From Pseudonocardia sp. T1-2H (GTDB taxonomy: Bacteria > Actinomycetota > Actinomycetes > Mycobacteriales > Pseudonocardiaceae): 64,000 nucleotides of DNA. The notes under the pieces are model-generated. The model was not told the DNA's origin, ran no database searches, and worked only from the letters and a program-made list of their open reading frames with translations. The stretch lies in NCBI RefSeq assembly GCF_038039215.1, contig NZ_JBBPCL010000001.1, positions 5,084,001 through 5,148,000 of the forward strand. The letters are read 5' to 3'. A program made the translations under genes and the position numbers. This document shows positions 7,944 to 15,800 of the stretch, in pieces (position 1 is the first letter of the stretch; the number at the start of each line of letters is the position of its first letter).

Positions 7944-8792
7944 ATGACCTCACCGCGCTGGACGCCATCGTCGGCGCCCGTCGACGAGTCACCCACGGTG
8001 CAGATCCCGGTCCAGCGGAACACGCCGCCATTGCCGGGGACGACCCAGCGGAACGGCCGCAGGCACAAACCACTCTGGGCGGCCCTCGCCGCTGTTCTCG
8101 TCGTCGGCGGTGCGGTCACCGCGGGTGTAGCCCTGTCGAGCAACAGCGCAGGCAGCGCTCCGACCGCCGCCGCGCCCACCACGCCGTTCCGGATCATTCA
8201 CTCGGATCCGCCCGCCGCACCCACCACCACAGCGGCCGCAGCGGCCGCAGCGGCGACCGTTCCAGCGCAGAGCTACAGCGGCACCGGTAACGATGTGGTC
8301 ACGCTGACAACGCCGGTAGACGTAGGCATCCTCGAATTTGACTGTCCGAAGTGCTCTGGCAACACGACCGTCAAGTCCAACGCATCGATCGACGCCGACC
8401 TGGTCTCAAAGTTCTCCGGCTCGTACAGCGGCAAGGTGTGGCTCGGAATGCGCGGAGGCACCACGTCGCGCCTGCAGGTCACCGCAAACGGACCCTGGTC
8501 GCTCAAAGTCGGCGGCCTCGACCTGGCCACCCTGTACGACGCAACGGAGCCGGTCAAGGGCACCGGTGACGATGTCGTCCTGTACCGGACCACGCCGCCG
8601 ACGGTGGAACTGACGCACAGCGGGAAGTCGAACTTCTCGGTGCTCGTCATGACAGACACGATCGGCTACCCAGACCTCGCGGTGAACGAGATCGGGAAGT
8701 ACAGCGGCCGGGTGATGTTCCCGAGCAAGGCGTCAGACGCTGTCCTCGTGCAGGTGACCGCTGACGGCGCTTGGACGATGACCCCGTCCTGA
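7944..8792 (+). CDS. Membrane-anchored extracellular protein with two repeated beta domains
   Basis: This 282-aa protein has a Pro-rich cytoplasmic N-terminus, one TM segment at about 44-64 (LWAALAAVLVVGGAVTAGVA), an Ala/Thr/Pro linker to about 110, and an extracellular part made of two homologous domains (about 111-195 and 205-280). Both start with GTG(N/D)DVV and end with a YSG.V...VQVTA.G.W pattern (YSGKVWLGMR..VTANGPWSL; YSGRVMFPSK..VTADGAWTM). The first copy also has a CPKC pair. Such small all-beta duplications occur in actinobacterial envelope proteins of unknown role. It sits just inside the island's left end with no operon partner. Confidence 0.75.
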   Translation: MTSPRWTPSSAPVDESPTVQIPVQRNTPPLPGTTQRNGRRHKPLWAALAAVLVVGGAVTAGVALSSNSAGSAPTAAAPTTPFRIIHSDPPAAPTTTAAAAAAAATVPAQSYSGTGNDVVTLTTPVDVGILEFDCPKCSGNTTVKSNASIDADLVSKFSGSYSGKVWLGMRGGTTSRLQVTANGPWSLKVGGLDLATLYDATEPVKGTGDDVVLYRTTPPTVELTHSGKSNFSVLVMTDTIGYPDLAVNEIGKYSGRVMFPSKASDAVLVQVTADGAWTMTPS

Positions 8793-9170
8793 CCACGGAC
8801 ATAACGTCGCGCACCACCCCGCAGCCGTAACGGCAACGGACCGGTGCTCTGTCATGCTGGGTTCAGCAAGCTCGTACCGCTGGGCGGGCTCCTCATCCGT
8901 GTCCTTCACGGGCAGGGCCTGAAATCAATCTTTGGATCGCCGGATTAGAAGTTCGAAAGTTCGTGGCAGCTGAGGCGTACTGCCTGGCCAGAGTGCCCTA
9001 ACAGCTGCATAAGCTACTATTCACAGCACGTGGCCTGCCGCACGGCGCTCGTTCAGGTGCGCAGCGATCGCTTCAGACAGATTCCTTCCTAAGGTGCTTG
9101 AGGATCCCCCGAGCCCTCGCCCCAAGTAGGGAGCCGGCTTGTCATTTCGCTAAGATTGGACTAAGAGAGA
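8793..9170. other. Intergenic region, relatively AT-rich near its right end
   Basis: No open frame of note is present in these 378 bp. The last 30 bp before the next gene are AT-richer than the surroundings and end in AAGAGAGA, a plausible ribosome-binding site, so the promoter of the downstream gene lies here. Confidence 0.4.
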
Positions 9171-10235
9171 ATGTCACAATCCGACGACCAGACGTCGATT
9201 GCGCAATCGCTCGCAGATATTCTAGATGGACTGCATGACACGACAAGGCGAGCAATCGACGACTACGGGCTACAGAGCATGCATGTTGCTTCGCCGATAA
9301 AGGAGCGACTCACGACACTGCGCACCGTCCTAGGAAATATCTCGTTTATATTCACGAACCTGAGCACCGACGAGACGGATCTTCTAACCCGCGGCATAGA
9401 CTACCCGCCCGCTCTGAGCCAGCTTGCCGCAAGTATCCCCGCGATAGCGCTAGACGCGAGAGAAGCTACCGCCGACCGCGATACTACCGCTAGTCGAGCT
9501 CAATACCTAGACGACGCCATATCGTGGCTCGGTCAGGCGGCATCGCGAATGTCCGCGAACGCCGAGTCCTTAACCGACACAAAACGGCGATCGGATGCCT
9601 TATCGAGGCTCGCTCAGGCCGGGCGCCTCGTTTCAATGTATTCCGCACTCGACGACATCACCGAGGCACAAAGGGAGGTTCTCCACGTACGCGACGCCGC
9701 CCGCGCCGCCATTGGCGAGACGAAGGATGCCGCAGCCGCTACCGGATCGGCCGTGCTGGCGAAGCACTATGATGGGATCTTCGACCGCGAGAACGCAATG
9801 GCCAACAGGCTTCGCCTGGTCACATCGGGTCTGCTTCTACTCCTGACGCTCGGGGCTGGCTACATCACGCTGACAGTTCCACACCCCGAGTTTACGGCGG
9901 TCGAACTGACACGGCTTTCCCTGGCTCTACCCATCGCCGTCCTCGCTGCCTACCTCGGCCGCGAGGCTGGGCGACATCGTGTCCGCGCCAACTGGGCCGA
10001 GGAACTCGCAATGCAACTCCGCACGTTCGACGCCTTCACCGAACCCCTCGCCGAGCGGCAGCGCGCAGACGCACGTCTGGCATTCACCAGCATCCTTTTC
10101 GCACAGATCGAACGCCCCTCGGATGGACCAGAACGCGGGCCATCGGTCGTCACTGAGGCGGCCAAGATCATTGACACAATGAAGAACGGCGCCGGGCACG
10201 CGAACGACAAGGGTGCCGCCGACGCGAAGCCGTGA
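9171..10235 (+). CDS. Two-TM membrane protein with helical N-terminal domain
   Basis: The protein has 354 aa. Residues 1-205 are strongly helical and charged, with long coiled-coil-like stretches and no enzyme motif. Two membrane segments follow at about 214-236 (LRLVTSGLLLLLTLGAGYIT) and 246-266, and then a cytoplasmic helical tail. Codon use is unusual for the window, with many A/T third positions in the first 500 bp, so the gene was probably acquired from a lower-GC donor. It stands alone next to another attachment-like remnant. A helical sensor plus a two-TM hairpin resembles some membrane-acting defence or signalling effectors, but no family was recognised and that role is conjecture. 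Confidence 0.75.
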   Translation: MSQSDDQTSIAQSLADILDGLHDTTRRAIDDYGLQSMHVASPIKERLTTLRTVLGNISFIFTNLSTDETDLLTRGIDYPPALSQLAASIPAIALDAREATADRDTTASRAQYLDDAISWLGQAASRMSANAESLTDTKRRSDALSRLAQAGRLVSMYSALDDITEAQREVLHVRDAARAAIGETKDAAAATGSAVLAKHYDGIFDRENAMANRLRLVTSGLLLLLTLGAGYITLTVPHPEFTAVELTRLSLALPIAVLAAYLGREAGRHRVRANWAEELAMQLRTFDAFTEPLAERQRADARLAFTSILFAQIERPSDGPERGPSVVTEAAKIIDTMKNGAGHANDKGAADAKP

Positions 10236-10559
10236 CCTTGCCGGTCGGCCACAGAGACCGGGACATCGAGTCAACGATCCGCTAGGCGATCAGACACTCC
10301 AGGCAGAAGATCTGCATTTCGTCGCCGTGATGAACCCGGCGATGTACCGCGAAATCTTCCCGATGACGCGGATTTGATGTTCATAGGTCCGCGTATTCGA
10401 CCGGAAGCCTTCGTACACAGCTCAGCCCACGCCTTCCGCGCCGTGGCTGCGAGGCCCGCTCGTCCACACAACCGGCCACGGCCGCAAGCGCCGCGATGGC
10501 ATATCAGATCCGGCAGGTTCGACGGGCGACCAATGGCTGGAACCCTTGCGCTGGTCTGG

Positions 10560-10604
10560 TGGACGCCGCAGGATTGGAACCTGCGACCACTCGGGCGTAA
10601 AGGG
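10560..10604 (-). other. tRNA 3'-half remnant, probable second attachment scar
   Basis: On the minus strand the sequence has a stem-loop resembling an anticodon arm with a CTTTA loop, a canonical T arm (CGCAGGTTCCAATCCTGCG) and an acceptor 3' strand GCGTCCA followed by CCA. No matching 5' acceptor strand (TGGACGC) exists upstream, so it is not a whole tRNA. As at 7603 onward, the sequence immediately inside resembles GTTGCTG..GTAGAGGCCAC when read on the minus strand, so the two sites share an element end. The tRNA identity is not clear. Confidence 0.5.
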
Positions 10605-10691
10605 CGCCGACGACGCCAGATGTGGCCTCTACCAGCAACGATAGCCACGCTGCCGACCCCACCGAGGTACCGAAACCACATCGATCGACAC

Positions 10692-10712
10692 AGTTTCGCG
10701 TCACATCCCATG
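10692..10712. repeat. Diverged copy of the putative integrase arm site
   Basis: AGTTTCGCGTCACATCCCAT matches the arm-like sequence at 7693-7716 imperfectly (TTTCGC, CACAT and CCCA are shared) and lies 88 bp inside the tRNA remnant, against 91 bp at the left end of the island. The matching spacing is what supports it. Confidence 0.4.
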
Positions 10713-10854
10713 TCACGGTGCGTGACGGCTGAGGTTGCATCATCAGTGCCTGTACGTCCATAGTGGACGTCGGTGGACGGCGTCTCGACGCTTACGCGCA
10801 CTCATCAGACGATTATCGAGCGCCGCCTTCGGCCTGCCGGCACGATCCACCCGC

Positions 10855-11873
10855 CTAGCCGACGGCGACCACGGCTCGTACGCCTGAGGTTCGCGTCTCG
10901 GCGAGGAGGTCAACGAGGTCGGCCTCGGTGAGAACCTCAATGCGCTGCCCCTTCGCGCGCCACTGAGCCGCCTTCGCTGCCTTCCCGGTACAGAAGTCTG
11001 CCGGGTCGTGTCCTGCGAACCCGTCTCCGACAACCAGCATCGTGGTCCGCTTCGTCACGCCCTTGTCCACCACAGCCCCGCATGCGGCCACAGCTTCCCA
11101 AGCCTCCCTGCGTCGGATGCTCAAGGCGCCGGTGAAGACCACTACCTGCCCGAAAAGTGGGTGATCAGGATCAGCGTCGGCCGCAGCCTGCGGTGGCACA
11201 GGCTCCCAAGAAGGCGCGCTGTGGCACCCACGCCAGGCCGCTGCCTCCATGCGCCCGGCCAGCACATTTAGCTCGGTGAGTAGGTCGCCCAGGTGTCGAT
11301 GTTCCGGCGTCGCGCAATCTCAAGGACCACACGGGCGCAAGCCAGTGCGTCCGCGCCAGCCTCGTGGTGATGGCCGAGCTTGATGCCGAACTCGGCGGCA
11401 ACCACCGGCAGGCGATACGAGATCAGGTCCAAGGCCCGACGCGCCATGACCAGCGAGCACGCGTACTCCGTGCTCGGCCAGTCTCGTTCGACTGCAACGC
11501 AGGCCTCCCGCAGCACTCCGAGGTCGAAGGCCGCGTTGTGGGCAACCAGCGGAAGTCCGCTGGCCAGCTCCAGCAGCTGATCCAACCGCTCGGAAAATGT
11601 CGGCTGATCAGCCACCATCTCCGCGGTGATGCCGTGAATCATGGTGTTGAACCCATGGAAGAAGTCCAGACCCTCCGGGGGTCGGCTCAGCCACGAGTGG
11701 GTACTCACCACCACTCCGGCCCGAACCACGACGACCCCGAGGGCACAGATCGAACCGCGATGGGAATTTGCGGTTTCGACGTCGATCGCCACGAAACTCA
11801 GCCCGCTCTCACCGAGATGGCCCGGATCAGGCATGCCCACCAGCGGCGTCCGTGAACTCGGCAGGATTGTCAT
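10855..11873 (-). pseudogene. DEDDh exonuclease-BRCT fusion split by a one-base frameshift
   Basis: Read with a one-base correction, this is a single protein: a DnaQ-like 3'-5' exonuclease followed by a BRCT domain, an arrangement known in actinobacteria. The exonuclease frame ends ..DTWATYSPS-stop at 11268. In the frame shifted by one base the same DNA reads ELNVLAGRMEAAAWRG and continues into a BRCT domain (PLFGQVVVFTGALSIRRREA, then GAVVDKGVTKRTTMLVVGDG), ending at 10855. The continuity of the two readings across the stop shows the loss of one base near 11275. Whether this is a true mutation or a base-calling error cannot be told here. Confidence 0.75.
11268..11873 (-). CDS. DEDDh 3'-5' exonuclease half (DnaQ/RNase T type)
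   Basis: This intact open frame of 201 aa carries all three Exo motifs: FVAIDVETAN (Exo I, Asp and Glu), HNAAFDLGVL (Exo II) and GHHEAGADALACA (Exo III with its histidine). It would remove nucleotides from 3' ends using two metal ions. The start ATG at 11873 overlaps the stop of the upstream gene as ATGA, so the two are translationally coupled. Downstream, the BRCT half is out of frame. If only this part is made, the enzyme lacks its usual BRCT interaction module. Confidence 0.75.
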   Translation of the reverse strand: MTILPSSRTPLVGMPDPGHLGESGLSFVAIDVETANSHRGSICALGVVVVRAGVVVSTHSWLSRPPEGLDFFHGFNTMIHGITAEMVADQPTFSERLDQLLELASGLPLVAHNAAFDLGVLREACVAVERDWPSTEYACSLVMARRALDLISYRLPVVAAEFGIKLGHHHEAGADALACARVVLEIARRRNIDTWATYSPS

Positions 11874-12472
11874 GCCGCGAGGCCGGGGCGCGCGGCCTGG
11901 AGCACAACCGGCAACACCCGTGCAGAGGGGCCACCGAGCGAACGCAGATAGCTGCGGGAGAGTCGCTGTTCCTCCACGGCTTCCCAGGCGACGCACAGGT
12001 CGTTAAACCATCGTGCAAGCGCCAGCGCGCGGGCTGCCCGGGGGTCCCCGACTGAGGTCTCTGCCGTCTCGACATCCAATGGCCCGGGCATGGCCGGCCA
12101 CCGAAGTGGCGTCAGCGCGCGGCCGTTCTTTCTCGTTGCGACAGCGTGTTCGTAGGCGCTCTGCAGCTCGTCCCGGATACCGAGGACTGCGTCACGAGTC
12201 GCCTCGATGTTGAGGGCCTCATCACAGACGATCTCGTGCTCATTGAGCAGCGACCATCCAGAGGCGGTGGCCAGGGTCATGCGTGACACCGTCAGCGTCT
12301 GCAGCGTGGGTGCGCTGTCGGCAGCGTCGAGTACCCACGCGCCGCACAGTCGCGACATGCCCGTGATCCTCGGGCCGAGGTTCACCCACCAAACGACGGG
12401 CGCGCCTTCAAACCCGTCGACGATGGCCAGCACTGCGTTGCCCGAACTCTCATCCGTCACGTACGTCTCCAT
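11870..12472 (-). CDS. Conserved-looking hypothetical protein
   Basis: The protein has 200 aa, no signal peptide, no TM segment and no motif I can name. The N-terminal half is mixed beta (METYVTDESSGNAVLAIVDG, then VVWWVNLGPRITGMSRLCGA) and the C-terminal half mostly helical. It is the first gene of a probable two-gene unit with the exonuclease, whose start codon overlaps its stop. That coupling suggests a role alongside DNA or nucleotide metabolism, but this is an inference from position. Confidence 0.7.
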   Translation of the reverse strand: METYVTDESSGNAVLAIVDGFEGAPVVWWVNLGPRITGMSRLCGAWVLDAADSAPTLQTLTVSRMTLATASGWSLLNEHEIVCDEALNIEATRDAVLGIRDELQSAYEHAVATRKNGRALTPLRWPAMPGPLDVETAETSVGDPRAARALALARWFNDLCVAWEAVEEQRLSRSYLRSLGGPSARVLPVVLQAARPGLAA

Positions 12473-12500
12473 CCAGCGTCAGTCGAACAGCTGTCAGCTG

Positions 12501-13289
12501 GTGCCCGTGATCACGCAGCCTCACCTCGTAGTCGTCGGACGGGCACGGATCGTCACCGGTTCTCAGCAACTTTGGGGACAGTCGCGGGATGTTTGGGACC
12601 CCGCCGTCGCGGTGGACGTCCTGGAGGTCAAGCTCGGGGACGAGTTCCTGATGTCCAGCATGTTCACCGTGGCCGAGGAGGAGATGGCGCGCCTCGCCCT
12701 CGCCGGGCTCGCGGCGCGGGTCCGCCAGGCCGGGGGCCCGAGTCCGGACGGCACGGGCCCGGACGGTGCGCGCCTGGACGTGGTGGTCGGCGGCCTCGGC
12801 CTCGGCTACACCGCGCTGACGGTGCTGCAGGATCCCGGCGTGCGGTCCCTCGCCGTCGTCGAGGCGCTGGACCCGGTGATCGAGTGGCACCGCGAGGGGC
12901 TGATCCCCGCGGGACGCACCCTGACCGCGGACCCCCGCTGCACGCTGGTGCACGGGGACTTCTTCGCGATGGTCTGCTCCGGTGACGGCCTCGACCCGGC
13001 GGTCCCGGGGCGGCGTTTCCACGCCCTCGTCGTGGACATCGACCACTCCCCGCGGCATCTGCTCCACGCGAGTCACGCCGATCTGTACGAGCCGGCCGGG
13101 CTGCGGCGCCTCGCGGAGCTGCTGTACCCGGGCGGCGTGTTCGCCCTCTGGTCCAACGACCCGCCGGACGACGCCTTCACCCGCGTGCTCGGCGAGGTCT
13201 TCGCGACGGCCGAGGCCGAGATCGTCCGCTTCCCCAACCCCCTGCAGGACCGGGAGGCGACCAACACCGTCTACCTCGCCAGGAGCTGA
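12501..13289 (+). CDS. Spermidine synthase-like (Rossmann methyltransferase-fold) protein
   Basis: The protein has about 262 aa. The block VVVGGLGLGYTALTVLQDPG is the glycine-rich cofactor loop, VVEALDPVIEWHREG the acidic strand, and ALVVDIDHSPRHLL the catalytic region of the polyamine aminopropyltransferase (SpeE) fold. EVKLGDEFLMSSMFTVAEEE is the usual N-terminal region of actinobacterial SpeE-like proteins of unconfirmed substrate. The start is uncertain: GTG 12501 or 12507 keeps the conserved EVKLGDEFLMSS, GTG 12612 truncates it, and the first ~30 residues do not look like the family. The 5' end may have been replaced by a recombination junction. Confidence 0.75.
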   Translation: MPVITQPHLVVVGRARIVTGSQQLWGQSRDVWDPAVAVDVLEVKLGDEFLMSSMFTVAEEEMARLALAGLAARVRQAGGPSPDGTGPDGARLDVVVGGLGLGYTALTVLQDPGVRSLAVVEALDPVIEWHREGLIPAGRTLTADPRCTLVHGDFFAMVCSGDGLDPAVPGRRFHALVVDIDHSPRHLLHASHADLYEPAGLRRLAELLYPGGVFALWSNDPPDDAFTRVLGEVFATAEAEIVRFPNPLQDREATNTVYLARS

Positions 13290-13469
13290 GCGGACCGGTC
13301 ACCGACCGGCCGCGGATCCGCCCGTGAGAGACTCGCCCACGGATCTCGTTCCCTCTCGCCAGGGTCGGGATCAAGGCCTCGGCCAGGTGGTCGGTTACGC
13401 CGGCCGAGGCCGCCCGACACGCGCGGTTCCGGTCACACGATTCGAGTCACACGGTTCAGGTCCTGCGGT

Positions 13470-13993
13470 TCAGGCGCCCCCGAGCCAGGAACGACCGAGC
13501 AGGGTCGCGAGGGTGCACCGGCGCCTCCGTCCCGCTGCGCGTCGAGGGCCTCCGGCATCCCGTGCCGCACGCAGCGCCCGCTCCCAGGTCAGCGCCCGCG
13601 CCACCTTCGCGACCCAGCAGGCCGCCTTGAGCGTCCCCACCAGGTCCTCCCCGGCGCGAGTTCCGCGAACCCGGCGAGGTAGGCGTCCCTGGCCCCGGTG
13701 AACCGCGGATCGTCGAGCCCGATCCCGAAGCGCCGCAGGAAGCCGAGCGGAACGAGCATCGTCGCGAACCGGTGCGCGACGACCGAGTCCCCCAGTCGTA
13801 GAACCGGGCTCCGGCGGGCCCGTCGAGGATGTTGTACGGGTGCAGGTCGTTGCGGTCCAGGGTGGCCGGCAGCGCGAACGACGAGAGCTGCGTTGCGCCA
13901 GCCCGCGAACGTCTCCCGCATCGCGGACACCCCGGCTGTGCAGCTCGGGATCCGCACCGGGCGCCGCGGCGGCGAGGGCCTCGTCGAACCCGT
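13470..13993 (-). pseudogene. Aminoglycoside phosphotransferase-like kinase, decayed
   Basis: Fragments in three frames add up to the C-terminal half of an APH-fold phosphotransferase. LDRNDLHPYNILDG (the APH catalytic loop with Asp and Asn) and GARFYDWG occur around 13800-13865. DSVVAHRFATMLVPLGFLRR and DDPRFTGARDAYLAGFAELAPG are in a second frame around 13650-13800. EDLVGTLKAACWVAKVARAL is in a third. At least two frameshifts separate them, and the N-terminal half is missing where the IS110 remnant begins, so the gene is dead. Confidence 0.65.
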
Positions 13994-14710
13994 CACCAGC
14001 CTGCGGTTCCTGACCCGGTTCACCAGCCAGGACGACGCCGACTGTCTCACCCCGTCCCGGCCCGCGACCTGGCTGCGCAGCGTCGCCTACACCGGCCGCA
14101 AGGACCCCGCCGCGCTGCACGCCCACCTCACCGCCGCCGCGCCCGGCGTGACCGGTCCGGCCGGCGCCGCGGCCGCCGCCGTGACCCGTGCGTTCGTCGC
14201 GGCGCTGACCGCGATCGTCGCCCAGATCCACCCCCTCGACGTTCACATCGCCGCACTGCTGCGCGAGCACGCCGACGCGCACATCTTCCTATCACTGCCG
14301 CGCGTGCGGTGCGCGCGGCTCGGTTGCTGGCCGAGATCGGGGACTGCCGCGCCCGGTTCCCCACCCCGGAATCCCTCGCCTCGCTGGCCGGTGTCACCCC
14401 GTCCACGCGGCAGTCCGGGAAGATGAAGACCACCTCGTTCCGCTGGTCGGCCGACAAACAGCTGCGCGACGCGGTCTGCGACTTCGCCGCCGACTCCCGC
14501 TTCGCCAACCCCTGGGCGGCGCAGCTTTACCAGCAGGCCCGGGCCCGCGGGCACCGCCACCCTCACGCGGTGCGGATCGTCGCCCGGGCCTGGCTGCACG
14601 TGATCTGGCGCTGCTGGCAGGACCACCAGCCCTACGACCCCGCCCGCCACCGCGCGCTCCAGACACTGCTCCATGAGCCCGGCTCACCGGACGAGGCGAC
14701 GGCGGCCTGA
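13994..14710 (+). pseudogene. IS110-family transposase C-terminal remnant
   Basis: The reading TSLRFLTRFTSQDDADCLTP, YTGRKDPAALHAHL and ALTAIVAQIHPLDVHIAALL up to about 14300, followed after a frameshift by RAARLLAEIGDCRARFPTPE, SLASLAGVTPSTRQSGK and FRWSADKQLRDAVCDFA, is the C-terminal transposase_20-type domain of IS110-family enzymes. The N-terminal RuvC-like DEDD domain is absent and the frame is broken once, so it is inactive. It abuts the phosphotransferase remnant, which it or its deletion probably truncated. Confidence 0.75.
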
Positions 14711-15150
14711 TGTTCTGACCCCTCTCTGAAGCAAGGCCGGGTCCGGGCAGCGCCCGGCCCCCGGAGGGAGCCGGCCCGCCAGGGCCGGTGCCGTGAACCC
14801 AAGACCGGGCACAACTGTGGCCCGGTGATCAAGCGGGGTCTCTCCTCGCGTCGGCGCGACAGGTCCTTGCCCGGGGTTCCGGCGGCGGTCCAGGCTCGCC
14901 GCAGGCGACCGCGCAGCGGCCGCAGGGCCTGAACCGTCGCCGGGTTCCCGGGCACTGTCACCGCGCCGACGCGAGGAGAGACCTCCACCTACGGCTCGGC
15001 ACCGACCCACCCGCCTGCCGGGCTCGATGACAAACGTCACGTCAACCAACCGGACCGATGAGTAAGCCACCCGTCGCCGGTCTCATCAGAACGACCTGCC
15101 CAATCGCCGAACCGGACGACAACGTAGGCACGACCAAGAAGGACCAGCGG
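14711..15150. other. Non-coding region containing a large palindrome
   Basis: No gene is seen between the IS110 remnant and the DHFR-like gene. The region is GC-rich and dominated by the imperfect palindrome at 14837-14983. Confidence 0.45.
14837..14983. repeat. 147-bp imperfect palindrome, MITE-like
   Basis: The ends are a perfect 22-bp inverted repeat (14837-14858 and 14962-14983; the core of one arm is CTCTCCTCGCGTCGGCGCG). Symmetry continues inward with small gaps: TGCCCGGG pairs with CCCGGGCA, and GTTCCGGCGGCGGTCCAGGC is about 80 percent complementary to its partner. The whole unit can form one long hairpin. It is non-coding and close to an IS remnant, which fits a miniature inverted-repeat element. 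A transcribed hairpin structure is the alternative. Confidence 0.6.
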
Positions 15151-15714
15151 ATGACAGACACGGAACGGCAGACTGCGGCAGGCAAGGTGCTCTGGCACTT
15201 CACGATGTCGCTGGACGGGTACATCGCAGGCCCGAACCATGCGATGGACTGGATGGCGGGGACTTCGTCCCGGCCCAGCCTCATCGAGGAGTACGCCGAG
15301 ACGACCGGCGCCGTGCTGGGAGGCCGGGACGGCTTCGATGCCTACCCCGACGTCAGCGGGATCTACGGCGGCGCGTGGCAGGGGCCGGTGTTCGTCCTCA
15401 CCCACCACCCCGACGACGCGCGGCCCGCCGACGGCGTGACCTTCCTGAGCTGCGACGTGGCCGAGGCGGTCCGAATCGGGCTGAAGGCCGCAGGCGGCAA
15501 GAACCTCGAGGTCTTCTCGGCCACGATCGGCCAGCAGCTCCTCGTGCGTGGGCTGATCGACGAGATCGACCTGCACATCGCGCCCGTGCTGCTCGGCGAC
15601 GGGATCCGGCTGTTCGACAACCGCGGGCGCGCGCCCGTCCGACTTGAGCTGCTCAACGGTGATGACAGCTCAGCCGCCGTGAACGTGCGATATCACCCGG
15701 TCCTGGCCACGTAG
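15151..15714 (+). CDS. Dihydrofolate reductase family protein (RibD C-terminal type)
   Basis: The protein has 187 aa. It starts with VLWHFTMSLDGYIAGPNHAM, the hallmark first strand of RibD_C/DHFR-like proteins, then GAVLGGRDGFDAY, an NADPH-site segment GGKNLEVFSATIGQQLLVRG, and LIDEIDLHIAPVLLGDGIRL. These proteins are NADPH-dependent reductases of mostly unknown substrate. The ATG at 15151 is chosen for its match to the family start and the AAGGACC ribosome-binding site upstream. It stands alone between IS elements, so it is probably cargo. Confidence 0.85.
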   Translation: MTDTERQTAAGKVLWHFTMSLDGYIAGPNHAMDWMAGTSSRPSLIEEYAETTGAVLGGRDGFDAYPDVSGIYGGAWQGPVFVLTHHPDDARPADGVTFLSCDVAEAVRIGLKAAGGKNLEVFSATIGQQLLVRGLIDEIDLHIAPVLLGDGIRLFDNRGRAPVRLELLNGDDSSAAVNVRYHPVLAT

Positions 15715-15800
15715 ATCAGAAGCGCGTGCCCGATCACACACCGACTGAGAACAGCCCGCGAACCGTCGTCGGAACCGCAGGGGTTACTACAGGGCTCTAA

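Larger units (their letters stand above)
10236..10854. other. Non-coding region with attachment-like remnant
   Basis: No convincing gene occurs in these 619 bp. The features visible are the tRNA 3'-half remnant at 10560-10604 and the arm-like sequence at 10692-10712, each described separately. Confidence 0.45.

Noticed and set aside
10271..10801. Minus-strand open frame of 176 residues
   Set aside because: It crosses the tRNA remnant and arm-like site and has the Arg-rich composition of random GC-rich sequence.
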